Assembly: GCA_020465985.1 (NCBI GenBank)
Contig: JAANYP010007093.1
Coordinates: 1 to 64,000, forward strand
DNA length: 64,000 nt
Source: Centrapalus pauciflorus
Taxonomy: Eukaryota > Streptophyta > Magnoliopsida > Asterales > Asteraceae
Direction of reading: 5' to 3'
Shown here: positions 25,944-37,600 of the stretch, in pieces
Layout: each line of letters opens with the position of its first letter
How positions within the stretch are numbered: the stretch's first letter is position 1
The notes under the pieces: model-generated
Told to the model about the DNA's origin: nothing
The model's input: the letters and a program-made list of their open reading frames with translations, nothing else
The model's database searches: none
Made by a program: the position numbers and the translations under genes

Positions 25944-27826
25944 TGTAACATCCCGATTTTGAGATAGGTACGTGGAATTATTTCATTGGATTAATTATTT
26001 AATTTGGGATCCGGGGATATAAAGTTTGTATTTTGTGACTGCGGGTTCGGATATTGGGTGTCGGACCGAGTTTAACCGAAAACGTATATATTTGTGAGCT
26101 CCCTTCTTGCTTGCTTCATTTCTATCCTCCCAAATCTGAGATTTAGAGTGTGTTTTGTGTGTATTTTGAATTCCAGCCTCTGGTTCAGCAAGGATTCGTG
26201 GATTTGAGTTGTGATTCAAGTTACAAATCAGTCATCATCTTCCTTCTTAATATTGAGGTAAATTCGAGCTTTAATTCGCGGGTTAATTGTTGTTAGTGGT
26301 ATATAATCGAAGGAATTATGTTTGTTTATGTTTCTGGGTAAATTCGAGATGAATTAGCTGCATAAAATTGAGCTGAAAATCGAGTTGGGGAGAATTCCCC
26401 TGGTTGTGCAGAAACAGAGCATAACTGCTGCTGTTCGTTCGTGAGCGCGACCGCGATCCCTTGATCGCGGGCCGCGATGTTCTTGAGATGATCGCAGGCG
26501 GTTTGAGCCCGAGCTCGGACCGCGATGTGAGCTCGGCCGAGTTTGAGCTCAGCGCGGCCGAGACCGCGATAGAGTCAGTGCGGCCGCGATTGGTTGAGCT
26601 CGGCCGCGATGCGGCTGAGGGTTCGGGTCGGGTTTTCGGGTTCTGTGAGTCGTGTATTTGGGTCCTTGGGGTCTCGAGAATTGTTGAGAAGTGTGTATAG
26701 AGTGTTGGGTCGAAATTGTGATATTGAGAATGCGTCTTTTGGGTATCTGGGATTGTGTGAGTTGGTTGGGATCTCGTGTTTGAGTGTTCGAGTTGTGTGG
26801 GTTAATTGGGATCTTGTGTTTGAGTGTTCGGGCTGTGTGAGTTGGTAGTTGAGTATCTGAGTCTGTATGAGTCATATGAGTATTGTGTATAGAGCTGTTG
26901 AGTTATCGAGAAATCGAGTATCGAGAGCTGTTGGGTTGTGATTGAGAACTTGAGCTGTGATTGTGATTGTAATATAGAGTCATTGTGTTGTGATTCCAGG
27001 GTCTCGAGTTGATAGGGTTGAGGACGGGCAGGGAACCGAGACTTAGTTTATCTAGCTGAGCAGGTGAGTTTGCATGTTTTTGTTGAGATACCTGTACGAT
27101 TATTTATTAATACTTGCATGATCTTTTACTGAGCTTTTTATGGGATATTACGAGTTTTCTTACGAGTTTTTATCGAGATACTATCATGCACGTATTATTG
27201 TGTTATATTGAGAACTGTGTTTTATATATGAGATTTGGGACACTTGAGCTGTTGAGATATTAAACCGTACGGCTGGGCAGGGGTTGGGTCGCTCCCAATT
27301 CCCTTGAGTTCCTGACGACTGCTTTGTGCGGTCTAGGGATTTGGGTACGTGGATCTATCCACACGAGTTGAGTACCTATTGAGCTATCTTGTGGGATCTC
27401 ATATACTTGTTCAGTAGAGAATGCTGAACGTTTTATTATTGAGTTAATTATTTTCTGAGCTTTATAATCGTACACTAACCCTTGCATTCTCACCAGCTTT
27501 AGCTGACCTGTGTGTGTTGTTGTGTGTAATCCAGGAGACCGGACTGCTAGTAGGCCTGCTGCACCAAAGTAGGTTTACATTACTTGTGATCGAGGAGTTA
27601 GCTACCTTTCATAGAGGTAGTTATATTTTGGGGATTGTTTTATATATATACTTCGGACAGGTTGTGTAATATTCAGGGACTCCCGTGACTATTTCTTATG
27701 TAAAATAATGTTTTAAATTATCGGGTTTTCTGCATGTATGTTTGGGAATAGTGTAGAGGTTATTATATTATATCATTGCTGATGTGGTAATTACGTGGCA
27801 TTATGGATTAGTTTGAGGGTGTTACA
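25944..27826 (+). repeat. 3' LTR of the Tekay-like element
   Basis: Same ends and content as the 5' LTR. It is two bases longer because of a 2-bp deletion near 27304 and a 4-bp TATA insertion near 27645. The first ~1280 bp are identical to the 5' LTR by eye. Confidence 0.95.
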
Positions 27827-29400
27827 AAAATATAATTTATTACTAATTAATTAATGGAAAAAAATAAAGTCAAAATTTAATGCAATTAAGTTAAGGTGTT
27901 AAATTTGGAAAAAGAGGTGGAAAAATAAAATTTTCTTGTATTGTAGAAGTGACATATGACATGAATTATTTTGTTTTATAATAATATATAGGTTAATTAA
28001 CCCATGTATTACATGGGTTGATTAAGAAAATACATATTTTTTTATATTTTAATAAATTATTATAAAATTTATATATAATTAAAATAAAAAAATGAAAGCT
28101 AGTTAAATTAAAAATAAAAAAAATACTTACTTGTTTGATATTAAATAAAAAAATATTATTATATTGTATTATTAAAAAAGAATAATATATGTTTGCAAAA
28201 AATGTTTTTTATAGAGATTATTAACTTCAAATATGAAATATTAATGTAAGAAAAAAAATTCAATTATGTGAATGTGTATATATTTTGTAAATGATAATAT
28301 ATAAAAATGGAATATTTGAAAATCAACAATCAAAATTTATCATATTCTCAATTGAAGTTTTATCAATTAAATTTTAAATCTTGTTAGCAAAATAATTAAC
28401 AAAAAATTTTAAATTTATTTACTACACTTCTACATTTAAATCCAAATTTTTGCATTTGAATTTAACTATGATTATTAAGGATAATAATGACACATATTTA
28501 TTTTAGGTAAATATTAATTTAATATTAATTTATTAATTAAAAAATCAAAATCAAAATTTAGTGTAATTAAGTTAAGGTAGTAAATTTGGAAAATGAATTA
28601 AAAAAATGGCATAGGTATAATTAATGATTTTAATTAAGGGTATAATAGACATTTAATAAATAATTACGATAAAATGTTAAATTTCATGCAAAAGTGTAAT
28701 ATATATATGTTTAAAATTGCATTATGATTAACAAGTTCACATCAGTTTCATATTTATCACGTTTAATTCGTTTAAAACTTTAATTTGATGTAAAAACATA
28801 ATATGCACATGTTTATCATAATAAACATATAAATGATGTAACTTTAAACATATTCATATTGTTATTTTGCATGAAATATAACATTTTAATCATAATAAAC
28901 ATATAAATGATGTAAACTAGTCATTAATAATGTATATTTAAACATTTGTATATTACGAATTCGCATTAAGTTTAACATTTTATCGTATTGAACATATTAA
29001 TTTAGTAAACGCTAACGACAAATTTGTATCCCCACTTTTGCAAGTACCATCTCTTATTTATTTATTTTAAATATATTGTTATTTTATTAACCCAAATATT
29101 TGGTAAATATTTTTTAATAGACATTATATATATATATAATGTGTATAAAAGTTAGAACATATAATTATTAATTATTTAATAAAATATAAAAGGTATTATT
29201 GTTTACTATAGTTATTATTTTTATCTTTATAAACACATGTGTATAATTATTTTTAACTTTTCTGATAAAAGATAATAATGACATGTAAGATTCTAGTGTT
29301 CTCATTTATTAAATACATAGAAAGATATTATGTGTAGATTTTGAAAATATTTATACTTAACTTTTATTATATTTATAATAATATTATATTTATTATATTG

Positions 29401-29445
<45 letters not shown>

Positions 29446-30015
29446 ATCCATGGAGTATCATATTAGACTGGAGAACCAGAGTACCACATTAAGCGAACAT
29501 GTGTATTACGATAAAATGTTAAATTTCATGCAAAAGTGTAATATACATATGTTTAAAATTGCATTATGATTAATAAGTTCACATCAGTTTTATATTTATC
29601 ACTTAAATTCGTTTAAACCTTTTATTTGGTGTAAAAGCATAATATGCACATGTTCATCATGCATATTGCACATTTGAACATATGCATATTGTTATTTTGC
29701 ATTAAATATAACATTTTAATCATAATGAGTATATAAATGATATAAACTAGTCAATAATAATGTACATTTGAACATTTGTGTATAACAAAATCGCATAAAT
29801 TTTAACATTTTATCGTATTGAACATGTTTATTTAGTAAACGCTAACGACAAATTTGTATCCCCACTTTTGCAACTACCATCTCTTATTTTTTTTTAATTA
29901 TATTGTTATTTTATTAACCCGAATATTAGGTAAATATATTTTAATAGACATTATATATATAAAATGTGTATAAAAGTTAGAACATATAATTATTAGTTAT
30001 TTAATAAAATATAAA

Positions 30016-31289
30016 CTAGTTTATAACCCACGTATTACGTGGATATTTTTAATTAAATAAATTTATATAAAATGTATATGAGTAAGAATAAAAACATACA
30101 AAAATAATAATTGTGTTTATTTTTTATTATTTACATATTAAAAAATAGAGTATATTTATCTTTTTAAAAATGTTAAATTGTATTTATCTTTTATTTTTTA
30201 TAAGTTGTAATTATTTTTTTGGTGAACGTAGAGGTGACACGTGACATTTGATGTTTTCCTTTATTATACATAATAATAATAATTTCCACAACTAATTCAA
30301 ATTTTTACATTTGGATCTAATTATGATTATTATGGATAATAATGATAGATTTTTATTTTAGGTAAAATCTAATTTATTACTAATTAATTAATGGAAAAAA
30401 ATAAAGTCAAAATTTATTGCAATTAAGTTAAGGTGTTAAATTTGGAAAAAGAGGTGGAAAAATAAAATTTTCTTGTATTGTAGAAGTGACATATGACATG
30501 AATTATTTTGTTTTATTATAATATATAGGTTAATCAACCCATGTATTATATGGGTTGATTTAGAAATACATATTTTTTTTATATTTTAATAAATTATTAT
30601 AAAACTTATATATAATTAAAATAAAAAAAATGAAAGCTAGTTAAATTAAAAATAAAAAAATACTTAGTTGTTTGATATTAAATAAAAAATATTATTATAT
30701 TGTATTATTAAAAACAGATAATATGTGTTTGCAAAAAATGTTTCTTTTAATTTTTATTAACTTCAAATATGAAATATCAATGTAAGAAAAAAAAATTCAA
30801 TTATGTGAATATGTATATATTTTGAAAATGATAATATATAAAAATGGAATATTTGAAAATCAACAATCAAAATTATCATATTCACAATTGAAGTTTTATC
30901 AATTAAATTTTAAATTTTGTTAGCAAAATAATTAACAAAAATTTTTAACTTTATTTACTACACTTCTACATTTAAATTCAAATTTTTACATTTGAATTTG
31001 ACTATGATCATTAAGGATAATAATGACACATATTTATTTTAGGTAAATATTAATTTAATATTAATTCATTAATTAAAAAACTAAAATCAAAATTTAGTGT
31101 AATTAAGTTAAGGTAGTAAAATTGGAAAATGAATTTAAAAAATGGCATATGTATAATTATTGATTTTAATTAAGGGTATAATAGACATTTCATAAATAAT
31201 TATGAGTTGTCATTAATCTGGACCATTGATTTCTTTCCATCCAATGATCCAGAAACTCCAAGTGGTTTTCTTATTTTATATAGTATAGA
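30016..31289 (-). mobile_element. Helitron, non-autonomous, 1274 bp, both ends visible
   Basis: On the minus strand the element starts TCTATACTATATAAAATAAG (at 31289) and ends with the hairpin CCACGTAATACGTGG, about ten spacer bases and CTAG (at 30016). It lies between host A and host T, as Helitrons do, without target duplication. Joining the flanks gives ATAAATGGTATTATTG, which other array units carry uninterrupted with one difference (ATAAAAGGTATTATTG). There is no replication/helicase frame, so it depends on a partner. A second internal hairpin CCCATGTATTATATGGG near 30539 suggests a composite origin. Confidence 0.85.
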
Positions 31290-31412
31290 TGGTATTATTG
31301 TTTATTATAGTTATTATTTTTATCTCTATAAACACATGAGTATAATTATTTTTAACTTTTCTTATAAAAGATAATAATGACATGTAAGATTCTAGTGTAC
31401 TCATTTATTAAA

Positions 31413-31929
31413 GGGATAATTGCGTAAAAAACCTCAAACTTGTCAGCTTTTTGTGATTAAAACCCCAAACCATTTTTCGTTGCATAGAAAACCCCGAACT
31501 AACTAAAAATCAGCAAATCAAGGTTTTATCAATGAGTAACCGGTTGAAACCGGTTATTAATCCTGCGTGCACTGGTAAATAACCTACGTAGAATAATTTT
31601 TAATTGTTGAAACCGGTTGCTAAGTATTACACATCATTTAAAACCCCGTTGATAATTTTTAATTGTAATTTTTAAACGGGATTATCTCATTTACGAGCGT
31701 TAAAATGATGTGTAATACTTGGAAATCGATTTCAACAATTAATATTTAGTCTACGTAGGTTATTTACCAGTCCACGTAGGATTAATAACCGGTTTCAACC
31801 GGTTACTCATTGATAAAACCTTGATTTGCTGATTTTTAGTTAGTTCGGGGTTTTCTATTCAACGAAAAATGGTTTGGGGTTTTAATCACAAAAAGCTGAC
31901 AAGTTTGAGGTTTTTTGCGCAATTATCCC
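31413..31929. mobile_element. Mutator-type foldback MITE (family C), 517 bp
   Basis: It is nearly a perfect giant hairpin. It starts GGGATAATTGCGTAAAAAAC and ends TTTTTTGCGCAATTATCCC, with an exact 9-bp duplication TTTATTAAA (31404-31412 and 31930-31938). Undisturbed array units contain TCATTTATTAAATACATA once, so empty sites are present in this window. Arms of about 220 bp include CCGGTTGAAACCGGTTATTAA and its inverse. There is no coding capacity. Confidence 0.9.
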
Positions 31930-32025
31930 TTTATTAAATACATAAAAAGATATTATGTGTAGATTTTGAAAATATTTATACTTAACTTTTATTATATTTA
32001 TAATAATATTTTATTTTGTATATTG

Positions 32026-32037
<12 letters not shown>

Positions 32038-32104
<67 letters not shown>

Positions 32105-32151
32105 TGTATGTATGTATGTATGTATGTATGTATGTATGTATGTATGTATAT
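32038..32151. repeat. (TA)n-(TATG)n compound microsatellite
   Basis: About 20 TA units are followed by about 18 TATG/GTAT units. Frames of repeated Tyr-Val-Cys-Met or Ile-His-Thr-Tyr here are artefacts. Confidence 0.95.
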
Positions 32152-33033
32152 GGGTAAATTGCGTAAAAAAACCTCTAAGTTGACCATTTTTACGATTAAA
32201 ACCCCAATCATTTTTCATTGCAAAAAATACATCCAACCAGTTAAAACTTTGTAAATTTGGGTTGTTTTCAAAAAATCTGACTTGCAACCGGTTTAATCGG
32301 TTGCAACTTGATGACGTGTAAATTTTTTAAATAGTTTTTTGCGTAAAAAACCCACCAACTTGTTTAGTTTTTTCAATTAAAACCCCAAATCATTTTTCAT
32401 TTGATAAAAAACCTCCAACCAACAAAGCGATAATTAAAAATGAGTATTCACTGATTGCATTTTGATGACATGGATATTTATTAAAATTTTATTTATTAAA
32501 CAAAGAATTTGTTTTCCAATGAAACCTCCACCCTCTAGGCTAGCGAATCTCACTGCTCTGGCTGATCATATTCAGAAGCTAAAATGGAACATAAATAAAT
32601 GAAATTGAATATAAAGCTGAACCTAAAAATGCAACTCGTGAACACAAAATGCAATCGATTCCATCGGCACAATTGAAGTTAAAATTCAAGATTAAACGGC
32701 AAAAGTTAATCGAACATACATACATAAAATAAACAGCACTGAACATAAAGAGGAGATAGAGTAATCGGAATTGCCGGAGGTAGAGAAGAAGAGAAAATGT
32801 AAATATTATTGTTGGTTAGAGGTGATAAAAATAATTAAGGGTTTTAATCGAAAAAATTACCAATTTCGGGGTTTTTATGTAAAAATTCAGTTTAAGAATT
32901 ATACATGTAGTGCCACGTAACTCGGGTAAGCACAGCAACCTATTATAACCGGTAACGTTCTAATCTCAAAAGATTTTACCGGTTAGAGGTTTTAATCACA
33001 AAAATGGTCCAATTTTAGGATTTTTTTTGCAAT

Positions 33034-33036
<3 letters not shown>
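32152..33036. mobile_element. Nested Mutator-type elements related to family C
   Basis: The outer element begins GGGTAAATTGCGTAAAAAAA and its right arm (about 32975-33036) is its inverse, ending GGATTTTTTTTGCAATTATA. Inside lies a second pair with the same TTGCGTAAAAAACC-type ends, about 32338-32886. Between the inner arms, about 32500-32810, is non-repetitive DNA. Its minus strand has a pyrimidine-rich leader (CTCTTCTTCTCTACC) and an intron-acceptor-like TATGTTCCATTTTAG, so it may be a captured gene fragment. The outer target duplication is blurred by flanking microsatellites. Confidence 0.65.

Positions 33037-33039
<3 letters not shown>

Positions 33040-33109
<70 letters not shown>
33040..33109. 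repeat. (TA)n microsatellite
   Basis: TA run directly before element E4. Confidence 0.95.
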
Positions 33110-33113
<4 letters not shown>

Positions 33114-33551
33114 TCCATGAAGTATCATATTAGACTGGAGAATCAGAGTATCACATTAATTCAGAGTATCACATTAATCGAACATGTATATTACGATAAA
33201 ATGTTAAATTTTAATGCAAAAGTGTAATATACATATGTTTAAAATTGCATTATAATTAACAAGTTCACATCAGTTTCATATTTATCACGTTAAATTCGTT
33301 TAGACCTTTAATTTGATGTAAAAGCATAATATGCACATCTTAATCATGCATATTGCACATTTGAAGATATGCATATTGTTATTTTGCATGAAATATAACA
33401 TTTTAATCATAATGAGCATATAAATGATGTAAAATAGTCAATAGTAATGTAAATTTGAACATTTGTATATTACAAATTTGCATGAATTTTAACATTTTAT
33501 CGTATTGAACATGTTCATTTAATATGGTACTCTGGTACTCATTGATCTTGA
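33110..33551. mobile_element. (TA)n/(TG)n-flanked foldback element E4
   Basis: The left arm starts AGATCCATGAAGTATC. The right arm, inverted, starts AGATCAATGAGTACCAGAG, and both continue through CGATAAAATGTTAAA for roughly 100 bp. (TA)n lies left and (TG)n right. Array units contain the same left arm and most of the body, but diverge after TTTTATCGTATTGAACATG. This copy therefore shows the complete element from which part of the array unit derives. Confidence 0.7.
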
Positions 33552-33552
33552 A

Positions 33553-33586
<34 letters not shown>

Positions 33587-33601
33587 CACACACACACACA
33601 A
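33553..33601. repeat. (TG)n(TA)n(CA)n palindromic microsatellite
   Basis: TG units, then TA units, then CA units make an almost perfect 48-bp palindrome able to form a hairpin. Confidence 0.9.
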
Positions 33602-34276
33602 GAAGGTACCACACTTAAACATATTTTGTTTGAAATTTTTTTTTTCACAAACATGTTTTAATTAACATTATATAAATGATATGTAAATTTTACATACATT
33701 CACATCTCCAAACTCCTTAAAAATGATGTGAACGTACATTTACATAAAGCTAGCTGGCTGACAGGTAACAAATTACTTTTTTATTACTTTATATATGATA
33801 TATAATATTTTTATTTTCCTGTGATAACTTTTGATATATTATATTTTATTAAAATTTGAATATATTATTATGATCGCATTATTTTAATCTACATTCTGAT
33901 ATAAAATGTGTTATCGTCAGAACTATTGTTATTAGGCAGGTACGTATACAAATAACTAATTATTTTATTTCATACACAATATATAATTGTTTTATTTCTA
34001 TGTTATAACGTTTGATATATTATATTATACGAAATGACGAATATATTATTATGATCACCTTCTTCGTTTCTACATTACAACATAAAATTGTTTTTCGTAT
34101 CAACTATTTTTAGAATGAAATTTTTATTATTATTTAGTTAGTTGATCAACCACATTCTTTCCATTTATAAACTTAGATTGAAAGCATAAAATGATCCTCT
34201 ATTGAAATTCACGATCGGTAAGCTAATATTATTTAATTATTTTAAAGTAATATATTTATAAAAATACAATTTATGA
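33602..34276. other. AT-rich DNA, probably Helitron body
   Basis: There is no gene-like frame. It precedes the Helitron 3' end at 34277-34308 and may belong to that element. I found no TC-type 5' terminus. Confidence 0.4.
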
Positions 34277-34308
34277 TCTCGCTGCAACGCACGAGTTACT
34301 CACCCTAG
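34277..34308 (+). mobile_element. Helitron 3' terminus (plus strand)
   Basis: CTCGCTGCAACGCACGAG can form a short hairpin. It is followed by TTACTCACC, CTAG (34305-34308) and a T, the arrangement of a canonical Helitron 3' end. Confidence 0.6.
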
Positions 34309-34328
34309 TTAAATAACAACCACCAAAT

Positions 34329-34410
34329 TTGTTTTTATGTTATTTAATTAATTAAATTAAATACTAAAATTGTTTTTATGTTATTTAATTAATTAAATTA
34401 AATAACTTTT
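34329..34410. repeat. 41-bp direct duplication upstream of the TMEM214 gene
   Basis: TTGTTTTTATGTTATTTAAT and the following AATTAAATTAAAT occur twice, starting at about 34329 and 34370. The pair lies about 220-300 bp before the start codon. The sequence from 34411 to 34625 contains CTCTACTCTCTCTTAAAC and GAGAGATAGAGAGAG pyrimidine/purine tracts, typical of a plant core promoter and 5' leader. No clear TATA box was seen. Confidence 0.7.
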
Positions 34411-34625
34411 TATCCTCCATCCCAAATTTGACAAATTTACAAGGGCATGAACGTAAAATTTAATCACCGACCGAACCCCGCATTTCTCCGCCTAATGCCT
34501 ATATCTACGTTTCCCTCTACTCTCTCTTAAACACCTACGATCTCTCATCGCCGGCGACTATCAGAGAGATAGAGAGAGGGCGAGGCGGATCATCAAACGG
34601 CGTTGTACAAACCATCTCTACAAGA

Positions 34626-37600
34626 ATGGACGCAAATTCAGCAGAATTTGAAGCGATTTTGAAGGACATAGAGCGTGCTAATAGCAGTGGTACCAGCGAC
34701 ACCAAAAACGACGATCAAGGATGGAAAACGGTGTCGTATAAGAAATCAAGACGTAAACCTAGCAATAAGGCTCCTGAAGTTGACTTCGATCATGACTCCG
34801 GTGCCGGTGATGTTTTCCGGTCGATCGAACAGCAATCGGAGGAACGTCGGAGAAGAGTGATTGAATCTCAAAAGGCTGCCGCTGCTGCCATTGATGCAGC
34901 AGCAGCAGACGATGCTTCTTTCCGTGTTGCTGCCATCGACGGCGAGGAAGACGGTAGTGATGTGGAGAATTTTGCTGGAGCTGAGAACGGGAAGGAAGAG
35001 ATGAAGAAGAGTAAGCCTAAGAAAGTGAAAAAACCTAAAATTAGTGTTGCTGAGGCTGCTGCGAAGATTAACGATTCTGATCTGGCTGTTTTTCTTGCTG
35101 ATATAACGGTAATTGAATATCCGATTCTGATCTGATCGAAGTAATTTTTTTCAATTGAATTGATTAGTTGATTGGAAAAAGAGATTGAATTTTGTGTTTT
35201 TGTTAATTCGTATAGGAATCGTATGAATCACAACCAGACATACGACTCATGAGGTTAGCGGACTATTTTGGTCGCGCATTTGCACTTGTGAACGCATCTC
35301 AGTTTCCATGGATGAAAACACTCAAGGAGGCTTCTGTTGAGAAGATGATCGATGTAAGGGCTTTATATCCTTTTAACAATAATAATAAATATCACTTTCC
35401 ATGCTTATAATATAAGGCTAGTACTTTTGTAATGATTTAGAAGATTCTCCAAATATTCACTAACGTTTATTTGGATATTGATTTGATTTTTATCGGAAGT
35501 TCTTCATATATATTTTGTTTCTGAATCCCAAGCATTACTACTTTTCAGAGGGAATATGTTGTTGATGATTATGGAATATCTTTTGGGCTTACTTAGTTGA
35601 CTTTTGTGCAGATCCCCTTATCACATATATCTGAAGATGTTTACAGGACTGCTGCAGACTGGCTGAACCACCAACCTGTAGACGCTCTTGGGTCCTTTGT
35701 TGTGTGGTCTTTGGATAGCATAATGGCTGACCTGGCTCACCATCAAGGAATTACCAAAGGTTCAAAGAAGGTGGTTCCGCAAGCACCTTCAAAATCTCAG
35801 GTAACGGTCTATGGATAATGGTATGAATCATGACAAGTTTCATATGTGGTTGTGGATGATGAAAAAGGATTGATTTTGGCGTAGGGTTCAAACTAGAAAC
35901 TTGTTCAGTAATAGTGGTAAAAAACGATGACCCTTGGAGCCCAAAATCTCCAATTTTGTACACCTTGCACTTGTGGTCGAAAATTTAGGTATACCGTCAA
36001 TGTTGCATGGTATGTGCACTCCTGGAGATTCCACAAGGGGACAGAAGCCCAGTGGTTAGTGGAATATAAATTTCATTTATATATTCTTTTCACAAGTGGA
36101 GGTCAAAGACTACTGACCATGCTTTTACTACTACAGAAGTTAGTTGAGTAACAGTAGCTTGAATTAGTGGATTGGAGTTCAGGAACTTGTCTCTCTTTTT
36201 CTGTTGCTGTATATGAGACAAATTAAATAATGCTGATATTTTATTAGATGATGTAGGATGGAATTGTTACGGCAACTATGAATATAGAAAAGGAGAATGC
36301 AATTAAACATTTTGACCTTGATCTAGACTGAGAATTTGATTTGGACTTCTATTTTTGGTCAATAAATTATAGTGATAGCTGGATTAGCTGCCATCCTCAA
36401 GCATGAATACGACGATCATATACCTTGGTGCACAAGTGTCATGATGGAGGGAGATATTTACCATTTTGCTTTTATGTATATTTATCTACTGCCAGTATTA
36501 ATTTTAGGCTTCAACATCAAATTTTCTGAAATCATTATGCTAGTGGTTTTTGATTCTCGCAACACGTGCTAAAAGGTAGAAAATTAGGGACCTGAAGGAT
36601 CTTTGAATGGCTTATCTGAATGTCTCAGCACATATGCATGAAGATATGCAACTATGCCTTAAGATAGACGGACAGTATTTCTTCGTGGAAAGAGTTCTTC
36701 GGTATATTTTGTGTACACTGACATAAATGTCTATATTTTCCTATTTAGTCTGAGGGGTTGACTATGATGACCTGTCAAAGTAAAAGTCAGACTCATAGTC
36801 CTCCTTTTTCTTGCATCACAAAATGCCATAAATGCTGTCTCTAGAATTAAGTGAAGCTGTTAGGAGTTCCTGAAGGCGAAGTATTCTAGTTGGTATTGCA
36901 TGCAAATGACTAAGATGGAAGTCAGAAATTAGTGATTGGATCAACACACACACACAAAACCATATAAAACATTTATAGTTTGATTTTCATTCCTTGAATT
37001 TAAGTAATCTTTAAACCTTAATCTTTCATGTCCTGTGTTAATGCTTAAGCATCGATTTCTAGAGGCTTATTAAATTCAAAATATAAATCACATAAAAAAT
37101 ATTAATCACAATCGGGCTGATATTTATACGTACTACGGCGTGATGAATCATTAGTCAGGAATATTTTTGCAGGTACACTTCTAGTGTGTGTATGTTGAAT
37201 GGGATTGAATTATTAAAATAGCAAAAGATATTTAAATATCTTGATGTGATTGAGATAGTCCAAAAGCCTGAAATTGAATGTCAACTTCAATTTAAGAAAA
37301 ACAAGAATAACAACCACCACCTTTTATTCCAAGCTAACCGGTTTAATCAAAAATAGAAATGAAATCAAATTGTAAATTGATACAACTGAAAAGCAAATAT
37401 AAAAGGTAAACCCTTGGGGGAAATTTCATTTTAGGTGCAGGCCCATATGGTATTTTCAGTCGGTATACCTATGTGATTGTAGCCCTAATCAAAATTCATA
37501 ATAAGAGACTTGCAAGTGTAGTTGTGGATGTAGGTTATTCTTTACATTGAACCACATATATAATGTGTTTGTGTTTGTGGCAGTGTTTTACATTCCATTG

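Larger units (their letters stand above)
19160..27826 (+). mobile_element. Complete Ty3/gypsy retrotransposon, Tekay/Del-like chromovirus
   Basis: The 8667-bp element has near-identical long terminal repeats of 1881 and 1883 bp, both TGTAACATCCC...GGGTGTTACA. An exact 5-bp target duplication AAAAT lies at 19155-19159 and 27827-27831. A tRNA-Met-type primer site, one open gag-pol frame and a purine tract before the 3' repeat are all present. By eye the two LTRs differ by about six substitutions and two small indels, all between about 20440 and 20880. That is about 0.3% divergence, so the insertion is recent. Fused gag-pol and a C-terminal chromodomain-like segment point to the Tekay/Del lineage. 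It lies inside a Helitron copy. Confidence 0.95.
18785..28664 (-). mobile_element. Helitron copy, 5'-truncated and split by a retrotransposon
   Basis: On the minus strand the hairpin CCACGTAATACGTGG leads to a terminus altered to CTTG, where the sister copy at 30016 has CTAG. The sequence matches 30016-31200 closely on both sides of the retrotransposon at 19160-27826. At about 28664 the match breaks and the sequence jumps into the middle of an array unit (CGATAAAATGTTAAATTTC), so the Helitron's TC 5' end is missing. A second Helitron-like hairpin CCCATGTATTACATGGG at 28001-28017 suggests the family itself is composite. Confidence 0.65.
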
